Below, one piece after another: positions 7,544 to 14,403 of a stretch of DNA of 14,403 nucleotides. The number at the start of each line of letters is the position of its first letter. Positions within the stretch are counted from its first letter, which is position 1. The notes under the pieces were generated by a model, which ran no database searches, was not told where the DNA came from, and saw only the letters and a program-made list of their open reading frames with translations. This DNA comes from Flavobacterium sp. (lineage in GTDB: Bacteria; Bacteroidota; Bacteroidia; Flavobacteriales; Flavobacteriaceae), in the NCBI RefSeq assembly GCF_030146175.1, contig NZ_JASLCE010000034.1:1-14403 (forward strand), given 5' to 3'. The translations under genes and the position numbers were made by a program.

Positions 7544-7791
7544 AGACAAGAGCGCTAGTACATAGAATCATATCCGGCCGCGAGTTAAAGATCCTTTAAC
7601 ATCGGGTCAAAATGCAGCATCAGAAGGTTTGAGATAACAATAAAAAAGCCCTGACACTTACCATAAAGTCTAAAATAAAATAATCAAACCATCTTCAGAT
7701 AGAGGACGAATTCGGCATCCGTAACAGGAAGCGGACGGTCTTTTGCTATAATAAATTAGGGGTAGGCTAGTAATTTAAAATATAACACAAT
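7544..7791. other. Gene-free gap between fibre clusters, with inverted repeats
   Basis: No gene is supported on either strand in these 248 bp. Visible structures are a 7-bp hairpin with a 3-nt loop, GTTAAAG/CTTTAAC (7584-7600), and a longer-range pair GGTTTGA (7626-7632) with TCAAACC (7684-7690), whose stem can extend through GAA/TTC past a bulge. It lacks a terminator T-run after either stem. The gap splits the first cluster from the second adapter plus repeat-protein pair and may hold a transcription start, but I see no convincing promoter. Confidence 0.5.
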
Positions 7792-8151
7792 ATGGCAACA
7801 TCACTTGATCAAATATTGCAATGGTTTTTACAAGGTAAAAAACCGACACAATCACAATTTGACGCAACATTCCGGTCGTTCTGGCATAAGGAAGAAACCA
7901 TTCCGGCGAATAAAGTCGAAGGTTTTAATGTGGAACTGGATCAAATGGTGACGAAAACGCAATTTGCGGAGCATCTTACCGACGCACAGGCACATGCTGC
8001 TTTGTTGGCATCCAGAGAAAATAACGGAAACAAACAAAACAGTCTGGCTCCGGACACTACCGGAACAAAATTTCCAACCGTCGATGCGGTGAATGGTGCT
8101 ATCGGAGCGATAACAAATGCGCTGGACGCCATTAATGGACAAATAATATAA
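7792..8151 (+). CDS. Second small tail-fibre adapter-like protein (119 aa)
   Basis: This is a close paralogue of the protein at 807-1166 with the same length and plan: docking module (ILQWFLQGKKPTQSQF, SFWHK, IPANKV), then FAEHLTDAQAHAAL, NKQNSL, GTKFPTVDAVNGAIG and a short helix-like tail. Relative to the first copy it has one residue fewer at the N-terminus (MATS for MATPTP) and a few more in the middle (NVELDQ). It is followed after 4 bp (TAA AAGA ATG) by a repeat protein, whereas the first pair overlaps by one base. The pairing is conserved although the junction differs, which supports a joint function. Start chosen by alignment with the paralogue; the leader is A/T-rich without a Shine-Dalgarno site. 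Confidence 0.75.
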   Translation: MATSLDQILQWFLQGKKPTQSQFDATFRSFWHKEETIPANKVEGFNVELDQMVTKTQFAEHLTDAQAHAALLASRENNGNKQNSLAPDTTGTKFPTVDAVNGAIGAITNALDAINGQII

Positions 8152-8155
8152 AAGA

Positions 8156-9595
8156 ATGGGGACAATCGCAGATAAATTAATACATCTGGGGCTAACAAAA
8201 ACCGAAATACGGGATGCCATTATTTCGAAAGGCGTGACGGTTTCTGAGGAAACGACCTTTCGGGACTATGCCGGGAAGATCCGTGAAATAACCACCGATG
8301 GAGGGGAAACGGATCCACCGGATTGGGTACGTCCTAAAGATTGGTTGCCAATAGAACACCGGGTAGTGGAAGGCGAACAGAAGTTTGTAGGATTGCATGC
8401 CATATTTGAAGATAGCAATTTTATAGCGCTTTCTGCCACTGCCGACTATACAGTGGATTGGGGCGATGGGAATATCGAAAATTTCACATCCGGTGCATTG
8501 GCGTCCCATATGTATGCGTTCGATTCCTTTAAAGGAACCGATACTTCTGGTGGTTTCCGACAAGCAATAGTTACCGTTACGCCCCAATCTGGTCAGGTGC
8601 TGACAAGTATTAATTTACAGCGAAGACACCGACAACCTTCCCTTACGTATTATAGTACCGGATGGATGGATATTCGAATGAGTGGTGAAAACATGACCAG
8701 TCTTACTATTGGTGGATCAACGCTTTATCATGGTTATCTGGAAGCATTTTGCTTTATCGGTCGCAATGCGATTACCAGTTTTCGCCGGTGTTTCTCTGCC
8801 TGCAATCTGTTACAATCGGTTGTGATAAACGATACTTCGAGTGCCACCGATTTTGGTTATATGTTCGCATCGTGTTCGACACTGGAGAAAGTGCCTTTAT
8901 TCGACACGTCTAAAGGAATGGATTTCGGATACATGTTCCAATCCTGTACTTCCCTGAAAAAAGTACCCTTACTGGATACTTCAAACGGAATAAGTTTTAG
9001 CAGCATGTTTGCCTCAAGTACGGCATTGAAAACCGTTCCACTGTTGAATACCGCTAAGGGAAGAAGTTTTAACGGCATGTTTTTAGGATGTACCGCTTTA
9101 AAGACGGTTCCGTTATTGGATACTGTAAGCGGAACGGAGTTTACCAGTATGTTTTTAGAATGTAAGGCATTAAAAACCATTCCGTTATTAAACACCGAAA
9201 ATGGAATTGAGTTTATCGGAATGTTTTCATCCTGTACGCTATTGCGAACGGTCCCTTTGTTGGATACAAGAAAGGGAGTTGAGTTTCGAGCGATGTTTCA
9301 TTCCTGCAGTGTACTGGAAACGGTTTCTTTATTTAATACCTCGGAAGGCGTTGGTTTTAGCGACATGTTTGCCAATTGTGGTTCCCTGCGCAAAGCAGCC
9401 TTTTTCGGGACTAAAAATAAAATCGATTATTCGTCCTGTAAATTCTCACAACCAGCATTGGTCGAGATATTCAAAAATTTAGCCTCCGGAGTCGTGTCTA
9501 AAACAATTACGATTACAAACAACTGGGGATCACAATTACTAACGGTCGACGAAAGAGCGATCGCAACCAACAAAGGATGGACTATTGTAGGATAA
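8156..9595 (+). CDS. Leucine-rich repeat fibre-tip protein, 8 repeats (479 aa)
   Basis: This is the fourth member of the family, paired with the second adapter. It has the MGTIADKL module (1-45), VDWGDG at 100-105, RQAIVTVTPQ near 135-144, STGWMDIRMSG near 167-177, eight 24-residue repeats (219-410) and the 69-residue cap with NNWGS near 457 and a GWTIVG end. Repeat 3 lacks the usual cysteine (MFASSTA). The cap differs from those of the other copies by scattered substitutions and keeps their exact length. The 4-bp spacing after the adapter stop suggests translational coupling. A role as receptor-binding tip is inferred from the phage-type N-terminus, the absence of export signals and the fibre genes on both sides. 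Confidence 0.8.
   Translation: MGTIADKLIHLGLTKTEIRDAIISKGVTVSEETTFRDYAGKIREITTDGGETDPPDWVRPKDWLPIEHRVVEGEQKFVGLHAIFEDSNFIALSATADYTVDWGDGNIENFTSGALASHMYAFDSFKGTDTSGGFRQAIVTVTPQSGQVLTSINLQRRHRQPSLTYYSTGWMDIRMSGENMTSLTIGGSTLYHGYLEAFCFIGRNAITSFRRCFSACNLLQSVVINDTSSATDFGYMFASCSTLEKVPLFDTSKGMDFGYMFQSCTSLKKVPLLDTSNGISFSSMFASSTALKTVPLLNTAKGRSFNGMFLGCTALKTVPLLDTVSGTEFTSMFLECKALKTIPLLNTENGIEFIGMFSSCTLLRTVPLLDTRKGVEFRAMFHSCSVLETVSLFNTSEGVGFSDMFANCGSLRKAAFFGTKNKIDYSSCKFSQPALVEIFKNLASGVVSKTITITNNWGSQLLTVDERAIATNKGWTIVG
8810..9385 (+). repeat. 72-bp coding repeat array, 8 units
   Basis: Eight exact 72-bp periods encode the leucine-rich repeats of the 479-aa protein. Units 4 to 6 (L[KR]T[VI]PLL[DN]T) are the most alike. 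Confidence 0.85.
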
Positions 9596-9663
9596 AAAGC
9601 AATAGTCTCAAAACGATCCAAAGGGTTTTATAGAATGAATTACAAAAAAATACAGCTATTGAT

Positions 9664-12534
9664 ATGGTAAGTTTAGCAGAAATAAAAAACTGGTTTAAAA
9701 CCGGTTTAAAGCCAACACAAATACAATTTTGGGCAGTATGGGAATCGTTTTGGCATAAAGACGAAATGATTCCGCAATCCAAAATTCAGAATCTTATAAT
9801 CGATCTGGATAATAAAGCCGAAAAAGGCAGTGGAAGCCGATTTGGTATTGAAGACAGAAATACACCGGACGATATCAATGGCAGAACGATTGATATGAAC
9901 CAAAAAAACATGGTGTTTGATCATGTTGGCGATTTCAGAATTAACAACTACATCCCATATGGATATATAGAAGAACGTACCGCTCAGGATGAAGGGCTGG
10001 TTATTTTAGAAAACGATGAAGAATCGTGGACGTGTACCATTTACAGAGCCGATGGAAGTAGTATTGGCTATACACCTGATAGAGGGTACATGTATCTGTT
10101 ATTGTCAGAAAACGGAGAACCCTATACTGAGAATGGCTTCTATGCCAATTATGATTCCAATACTGGAAGCTGGACTTATACGTCGCACTTCTTATCCGGA
10201 GGGACTTTTAAATACCAGGGATATGTAGGTGAAAAATATGCCGATATCATTGCCGGAATTCCACCGGTTATGGGTGATGGAATGGGATCGGAAGTTGTGG
10301 TTGTAGAAGGCGACAGGTTGCGAAAGACTTCAATTGCCGATGTATTACCGGTAACGACCTTAAACGACGTTACAAAAAACAATAATATCAGTAAGAAAAG
10401 TTTAATCGTATCGCAATCCGGAACAGCCGGTGAGGACGATAATTATGCCGAATACCATCTCTCCGGTTACAGAATGTATGGTGGTTATAGCAGAGAACCC
10501 AAATTCGATGTCTATATCGGATTACAACACGAAATGGGCTCGGCCTTTAAAGGCAGACATTTCTATGTATGGCCAGCGAGTCCAAGACGAAATGAACCCG
10601 GTTCCAATCCGTATATCATTCCGATTACCGTAAACGGGAAAGCCGCGGATAAAGAAGGGAATATCACAATCGACGGTGGTGGTGGATCCGCATCGTCTAC
10701 CTGGGGATCGATTGGCGGTGACATCGGAACACAATCCGATTTAGTTGATCTGGTTAATGGAAGCAAATTCGGTGTTGGCGATGCTACGATGGATGACGAC
10801 CGATGGGTGGATATGGCGAATAATTCGTTTACCTATAGTAGCGTGGGCAGTTTTGCTTTGCTGGGAAATGAAGTGGAAATAAATGAAACCAATAACGAGC
10901 TTAGATTAGAGCCTATAGGGAGTTTATTCTATGAATTGTTAAACCGCACGGTTATACGAAATGAATGGGGTAGCCCGATAGCAAATAGCAAGAAAATTGA
11001 TTTTGAATTGACGATAACGGAAAGCGAAGGCGTTGTTTACACCGATTATTACACATTTATCGGGGTAAATCACGGAGAAGGTGGAACGCGATATCATTCC
11101 GACGACCAGCTATGGGAAGAAGGTTTCACTGTTTCCATCGAACCGACCGGAAACTACCGATACCGGATACAAAACTATGCCGATGTTAGAATGCAAGTTC
11201 CTTCCGATTCTGGAGAACCGGGAGCAAGAACCCAAAGAGTCATGTTAATGAACGAAAGTGGTAAGATTAGTCAGTCCTCAGAAGCACTTGTTTTAAAGGA
11301 TTTGTCTAGGCTGGAAGTAAGAGGACAAGAAGTGTACGACTATATATGGTATCAGAATTTTGGAGAATATGCTAATATCGAAATCCGGGAAAATGAAACC
11401 GGAAATCCCGATTTTGACCACTATACCTTTTTGCGCTTAAACATCGATTATGACCAGTTTGAAAAAATTGGAGATGAGGTGTTGGTACGATTGGAAGTCG
11501 AAGGGACGTTAGGGGATTATCCGTTTCGATTAATGAACATAGGTGAGGATCGGATTTTTGCTTATGACGCAATAATCGGAACCAATATAACACCGATATG
11601 GTACCGACAACCATTTACCAGGCCGGTATCGGTAGTAATGGATTTACAGGAAACGAATATGGAGTATTTCAAAAACGTTATAACTGATGATGACGGGAAC
11701 CTTTATAAAATGAATGCATCCGCTCCCGGGTTAAATGCGGTGCTAACGACCAATTCGAATGCTCCGTTTCAAAGTATTACACTAAATAATACGAAAGATC
11801 TAACGGTCATAAATCCGCTTCCGTATACGTTCGATCCGGGTGGAATGATGGTGAAATCGACAACTGATAACCTGGCCGAAACGTTTTATAAAAGAGATGG
11901 AATCAGTGTTCAAAATGCCGCTTCTGGTAACGTAAATCTGAATTTCCCGACATCAAGCAGCAATGCGGCAACATACAACATAAACCTGCCGGAAAGAAAC
12001 GGAACGCTGGCAACTACAGATCAGATTCCGGTTGTTCCGCCAACACCAGGATTGCAGGAAGTTATGACGGTGAATTCGGTCGCGTCAAAAAGAGGTTTGG
12101 TACGCATGGAATCCAAAAGTAATGATCAAATAGAACCCGGACTGGCCTATGGAAGTGCAAAACTCGATTTACACGATTCCGGAGTCAATACAAATGCCGA
12201 ATTGTATGTCCGCGATTATTTCGGATTCGAAACATTCTTGCGAATGGGAGCGATGGATGGCGACGGAAATGGAATTCAGGTAAACGCCTATAACTACGGA
12301 CTACGCAATGTAACCGATCATTCCGATAGCGAGTTTGATAACGATTTGAATTACGTAACGGCTGGAGGCGTAAAAAAATACATTGCCAACAGTCTCGATA
12401 AACCCGCCCCGACATCTCAGACTGACCTTGGTGAAAAAGGTGAAATACGATTAGGAGCGTCCTATTTATACCTCTGTACGAGTACGAATAACTGGATACG
12501 AATACCTTTTATTTCGGGAGGAAGATGGGATTAG
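9664..12534 (+). CDS. Large modular phage tail-fibre protein (956 aa)
   Basis: This is the largest protein here. Residues 1-50 are the docking module (WFKTGLKPTQIQF, SFWHK, IPQSKIQNL, DLDNKAE). Two related segments follow: GSRFGIEDRN ... IDM ... VGDFRI (about 56-93) and GSKFGVGDATMDDD ... VDM ... VGSFAL (about 364-398). The second is preceded by TWGSIGGDIGTQSDLVDLVN (from about 344), a shaft element common in phage fibres. Residues about 560-660 align by eye with the middle of the 444-aa fibre. SAPGLNAVLTTNS near 685 and NINLPERNGTLATTDQIP near 775-790 are typical fibre linkers, and the C-terminus has GEIRLGASYLYLCTSTNNW (about 925 on), a frequent end of Bacteroidota phage fibre proteins. Stop is TAG. 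The holin-like gene starts 28 bp downstream. No chaperone or enzymatic domain is visible. Confidence 0.75.
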   Translation: MVSLAEIKNWFKTGLKPTQIQFWAVWESFWHKDEMIPQSKIQNLIIDLDNKAEKGSGSRFGIEDRNTPDDINGRTIDMNQKNMVFDHVGDFRINNYIPYGYIEERTAQDEGLVILENDEESWTCTIYRADGSSIGYTPDRGYMYLLLSENGEPYTENGFYANYDSNTGSWTYTSHFLSGGTFKYQGYVGEKYADIIAGIPPVMGDGMGSEVVVVEGDRLRKTSIADVLPVTTLNDVTKNNNISKKSLIVSQSGTAGEDDNYAEYHLSGYRMYGGYSREPKFDVYIGLQHEMGSAFKGRHFYVWPASPRRNEPGSNPYIIPITVNGKAADKEGNITIDGGGGSASSTWGSIGGDIGTQSDLVDLVNGSKFGVGDATMDDDRWVDMANNSFTYSSVGSFALLGNEVEINETNNELRLEPIGSLFYELLNRTVIRNEWGSPIANSKKIDFELTITESEGVVYTDYYTFIGVNHGEGGTRYHSDDQLWEEGFTVSIEPTGNYRYRIQNYADVRMQVPSDSGEPGARTQRVMLMNESGKISQSSEALVLKDLSRLEVRGQEVYDYIWYQNFGEYANIEIRENETGNPDFDHYTFLRLNIDYDQFEKIGDEVLVRLEVEGTLGDYPFRLMNIGEDRIFAYDAIIGTNITPIWYRQPFTRPVSVVMDLQETNMEYFKNVITDDDGNLYKMNASAPGLNAVLTTNSNAPFQSITLNNTKDLTVINPLPYTFDPGGMMVKSTTDNLAETFYKRDGISVQNAASGNVNLNFPTSSSNAATYNINLPERNGTLATTDQIPVVPPTPGLQEVMTVNSVASKRGLVRMESKSNDQIEPGLAYGSAKLDLHDSGVNTNAELYVRDYFGFETFLRMGAMDGDGNGIQVNAYNYGLRNVTDHSDSEFDNDLNYVTAGGVKKYIANSLDKPAPTSQTDLGEKGEIRLGASYLYLCTSTNNWIRIPFISGGRWD

Positions 12535-12562
12535 AATAATAACCAAATAAATACAACAAATT

Positions 12563-12784
12563 ATGGAAAAATTGAAAAGCTGGACTTTGTTCACGGTAGT
12601 AATCATTTTGGCTGTAATCGATCAGACAACAGACATCATGCCTGTGTTTTTAAAACAGATCAATGCACCGGAATGGGTGGGTTCTGTCTTAAGAATCTTT
12701 GTGGCCGTTTGCGGAGCACTTAAATTACGATTACAGGAACCGCCTGTAAAACAAACGAATAACGAATCGGCACCAATGGTGTAG
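12563..12784 (+). CDS. Small holin-like membrane protein (73 aa)
   Basis: Two hydrophobic stretches, about residues 8-30 (FTVVIILAVID ... MPVFL) and 38-55 (WVGSVLRIFVAVCGAL), are joined by a short polar turn (KQINAPE). A hydrophilic tail of about 18 residues follows. A short basic N-terminus, two helices and a polar C-terminus in under 100 residues fit a two-helix phage holin, which would perforate the inner membrane at lysis. The position next to tail-fibre genes agrees. No endolysin is present in the window, so the lysis role rests on size, topology and context. A different small membrane protein is possible. The start lies in an A/T-rich leader 28 bp after the 956-aa gene; the stop is TAG. 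Confidence 0.55.
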   Translation: MEKLKSWTLFTVVIILAVIDQTTDIMPVFLKQINAPEWVGSVLRIFVAVCGALKLRLQEPPVKQTNNESAPMV

Positions 12785-12800
12785 ATAGGTAGCTGTCGAA

Positions 12801-12830
12801 GCCGGATATAGAAAGCCGTCCGGCATTTTG
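12801..12830 (+). terminator. Possible terminator after the holin-like gene
   Basis: GCCGGA (12801-12806) pairs with TCCGGC (12819-12824) across a 12-nt loop and is followed by ATTTTG. It lies 17 bp after the stop codon at 12784. The T-run is short, so it would be a weak intrinsic terminator at best. Confidence 0.35.
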
Positions 12831-12841
12831 ACACGAACAAT

Positions 12842-12930
12842 AGGGTTTGAAAAAACAACTGTCGGTCTGTATTCAGACATTGAGGTCGGATAACGAAATC
12901 CGGTACTAAAACGAATGGAGGTCAAACCCT
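12842..12930 (+). promoter_or_regulatory. Candidate structured leader upstream of the 143-aa fibre gene
   Basis: AGGGTTTGA (12842-12850) pairs perfectly with TCAAACCCT (12922-12930). The 71 nt between them hold two further hairpins: GTCTG/CAGAC with loop TATT (12865-12878) and CGGAT/ATCCG with a 6-nt loop (12887-12902). Together they can form a three-way junction ending 37 bp before the start codon at 12968. I do not recognise a riboswitch class or other known RNA. Chance pairing is possible. Confidence 0.3.
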
Positions 12931-12933
12931 TAA

Positions 12934-12947
12934 AAATAGTACTATTT
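12934..12947. promoter_or_regulatory. 14-bp perfect palindrome AAATAGTACTATTT
   Basis: This palindrome lies between the candidate structured leader and the Shine-Dalgarno site of the next gene. It could be an operator half-site pair or part of an A/T-rich promoter. No binding protein can be named. Confidence 0.25.
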
Positions 12948-12956
12948 ATTGAATTT

Positions 12957-12963
12957 AAAGGAG
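12957..12963 (+). promoter_or_regulatory. Canonical Shine-Dalgarno site AAAGGAG
   Basis: AAAGGAG sits 4 bp before the ATG at 12968. It is the only strong Shine-Dalgarno site before a gene start in the window; the other starts have A/T-rich leaders. It fixes the start at 12968 and suggests separate, strong translation of this gene. Confidence 0.6.
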
Positions 12964-12967
12964 AATT

Positions 12968-13399
12968 ATGGCAAATAAGAATATTTTAAAAAATTGGTTT
13001 AAAACGGGGTTGTTTCCAACACAATCTCAGTTTTGGGAATGGATGGAAAGCTATTGGCATAAAGACGATGTTATTCCACAGTCTCAAATTCAGAATCTTA
13101 GAACCGATCTTGATAATAAAGCAGACAAAGCAGCTATCGGCATTCATATGACGGATACGAATGCTCATGCCGATCTATTTGCTAAAGTTGCGACCCCGTA
13201 TCGGTTTTTACCGGTTTTCCCAACTGCAGATACGTCTGAATTACAGGTTGAGGCACTTAAAAATACCACGTTGAATGCCGTGATGTATATGGGGCAAATC
13301 GATATGGATGTGATTCAACTGGACCCGATAACCGGGACTTTATCGAATTGGGATTTTAGAGCAAATACACAATATATAATACTTTATACAAAACGATAA
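12968..13399 (+). CDS. Short tail-fibre protein with docking module (143 aa)
   Basis: Residues 1-50 carry the docking module (WFKTGLFPTQSQF, SYWHK, IPQSQIQNL, DLDNKADK), closest to that of the 956-aa fibre. IHMTDTNAHADLFAKV (about 57-72) matches the HLxDxxAHAxL element of the two 119-aa proteins. The remaining ~70 residues, starting at PYRFLPVFPTAD, form a small predicted beta-type part ending in YIILYTKR. The protein is too short for a complete receptor-binding fibre, so it may be a second kind of adapter, here for the long coiled-coil fibre that begins 2 bp after its stop (TAA T ATG). This repeats the small-protein-then-large-protein order seen at 807/1166 and 7792/8156. It has no export signal. 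Confidence 0.7.
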   Translation: MANKNILKNWFKTGLFPTQSQFWEWMESYWHKDDVIPQSQIQNLRTDLDNKADKAAIGIHMTDTNAHADLFAKVATPYRFLPVFPTADTSELQVEALKNTTLNAVMYMGQIDMDVIQLDPITGTLSNWDFRANTQYIILYTKR

Positions 13400-13400
13400 T

Positions 13401-14403
13401 ATGAAAATCAACGAACAAGGTAAAACAATTAAGACAGGAGACGACGTAATAATTACGGAGTTTCGCGGTGGTGTGAGTGCTACAGCTGTTATGCAGGTTC
13501 CTGAGGATTCCGAGACTCATATATTACCGGAAGTAGAACTGAAAAGACGCATTCGTTTTAACCCGGAAACCGGGAAATTCGAAGGACATAATGGAATTGA
13601 ATGGACTGCTCTGGGTTTTGATCAACAACTAAAAGACGCGGTCGATTATATAACGGCAGGTCTTCCAAATAAAGCGGATCTTGTCGAAGGAAAAATACCA
13701 CTTTCTCAAATTAACGACGCGCTTGTTGGGTCGGTTAATTATCAGGGAATTTATAATGCCACAACAAATACTCCGGCCTTACCGGTTGCATCGGCTAATA
13801 AAGGAAAATATTGGGTGGTAAATGTAGCGGGAACGCAACAGGGCGAAAATTATAAAATAGGCGATTGGGTTATCTCCAATGGTACGGTTTGGGGACGTGT
13901 TCCAAAAGCTGTTGATGTGGATGGCACGCCAACTGCCGGAAGTAATAATGCCGTTTCCAGTGCCGGTGTGGCAGATGCGCTCGCTTTAAAGGCGAATACA
14001 GCCGCTGTAAATGCAGGATTGGATTTAAAAGCCAATACTATTGATGTCAACATCAAATTAGCCGATAAAATCAGTATTGCAGAATTGAATAGCGGATTGG
14101 CTACGAAAGCCAATTTAATCGATCTTGATACCAAGGCCAACATTGCCGATGTCAACATCAAATTAGCGGATAAAATTAGTACCATTCAATTTGAAGAAGG
14201 CTTGGCTGTAAAAGCGAGTCTAAGCGATTTGGCAACAAAAGCCAATGTAACGGATCTTGATGCCAAGGCCGATATTACAGATGTTAATACAAAACTGGCT
14301 GTTAAAGCTAATATTACGGATCTGAACTCCGGATTAGCTTTAAAAGCGAGTCTGTCGGATTTGGCATCTAAAGCCAACATCGCGGATATGGATATCAAAT
14401 TAG
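13401..14403 (+). CDS. Long coiled-coil phage tail-fibre protein, cut by the window edge
   Basis: An open frame from the ATG at 13401 runs through the right edge, giving 334 residues with no stop. Residues 1-70 include RIRFNPETGKFEGHNGIEW (53 on), a short module frequent in phage structural proteins. Residues about 111-168 (YQGIYNATTNTPAL ... GDWVISNGTVWGRV) are another common phage fibre domain. GTPTAGSNNAVSSAGVADAL (about 175-194) leads into a long shaft of alternating 13- and 9-residue units such as LADKISIAELNSG and ANIADVNIK, which should form a trimeric coiled coil. The start lies 1 base after the stop of the 143-aa gene (TAA T ATG), so the two are probably translated together. The receptor-binding C-terminus lies outside the window. 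Confidence 0.75.
   Translation, partial: MKINEQGKTIKTGDDVIITEFRGGVSATAVMQVPEDSETHILPEVELKRRIRFNPETGKFEGHNGIEWTALGFDQQLKDAVDYITAGLPNKADLVEGKIPLSQINDALVGSVNYQGIYNATTNTPALPVASANKGKYWVVNVAGTQQGENYKIGDWVISNGTVWGRVPKAVDVDGTPTAGSNNAVSSAGVADALALKANTAAVNAGLDLKANTIDVNIKLADKISIAELNSGLATKANLIDLDTKANIADVNIKLADKISTIQFEEGLAVKASLSDLATKANVTDLDAKADITDVNTKLAVKANITDLNSGLALKASLSDLASKANIADMDIKL
13978..14403 (+). repeat. Coiled-coil shaft repeats, alternating 13- and 9-residue units
   Basis: From LALKANTAAVNAG on, the shaft is built from 13-residue units (L[AD]xKAxxxxLNxG type) and 9-residue units (ANIADVNIK type). The order is 13,13,13,13,9,13,13,9,9,13,13,9. At DNA level CATCAAATTAG recurs at 14051 and 14156 (105 bp apart), with related words 132 and then 105 bp further on. 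Confidence 0.7.

Noticed and set aside
1817..9385. Diversity-generating retroelement acting on the repeat proteins
   Set aside because: No reverse transcriptase, no template/variable repeat pair and no A-directed substitution pattern are visible in the window.
1166..9595. Secreted BspA-type surface adhesins
   Set aside because: The four repeat proteins lack a signal peptide, lipobox and type IX sorting domain, begin with a phage-type N-terminal module, and sit among fibre genes.

Overview
The window looks like the tail-fibre end of a prophage or phage-derived particle (tailocin-like) in a Bacteroidota bacterium, probably a flavobacterium. This rests on the protein families, on start codons preceded by A/T-rich leaders rather than Shine-Dalgarno sites (one exception), and on a moderate G+C content judged by eye. 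All recognisable genes lie on the + strand in one closely spaced series. There is no integrase, capsid, terminase, sheath or tape-measure gene here, so the particle type cannot be decided from this window.

Layout. Positions 1-423 hold three tandem copies of a ~150-bp non-coding repeat. Positions 424-806 are intergenic with three hairpins. Then come: a 119-aa adapter-like protein (807-1166); three paralogous leucine-rich, DUF285/BspA-like repeat proteins (1166-2530, 2805-4463, 4532-6193), with a small ORF broken by an in-frame amber codon between the first two (2544-2786); a 444-aa fibre protein (6209-7543); a gene-free gap (7544-7791); a second copy of the adapter plus repeat-protein pair (7792-8151, 8156-9595); a 956-aa fibre (9664-12534); a 73-aa two-helix holin-like protein (12563-12784); a gap rich in inverted repeats (12785-12967); a 143-aa short fibre protein (12968-13399); and a long coiled-coil fibre that runs off the right edge (13401 onward).

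How they fit together. Two N-terminal modules recur. Module A (WF, G, PTQ, QF, S[FY]WHK, IP) begins five proteins and is probably the part that docks on the baseplate or tail. Module B (MGTIADKL ... FRxYAGKI) begins the four repeat proteins and is followed by a PKD-like VDWGDG domain, 7 to 11 repeats of 24 residues, and a constant 69-residue C-terminal cap. In the 444-, 956- and 143-aa proteins module A is fused to its own distal part. The two 119-aa proteins carry module A with only a short tail, and each is directly followed by a repeat protein. The most interesting reading is a split receptor-binding fibre: a small adapter plus a set of interchangeable leucine-rich tips, with three tips serving one adapter in the first cluster. 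This is inference. The repeat counts, shared caps and gene order are seen directly.
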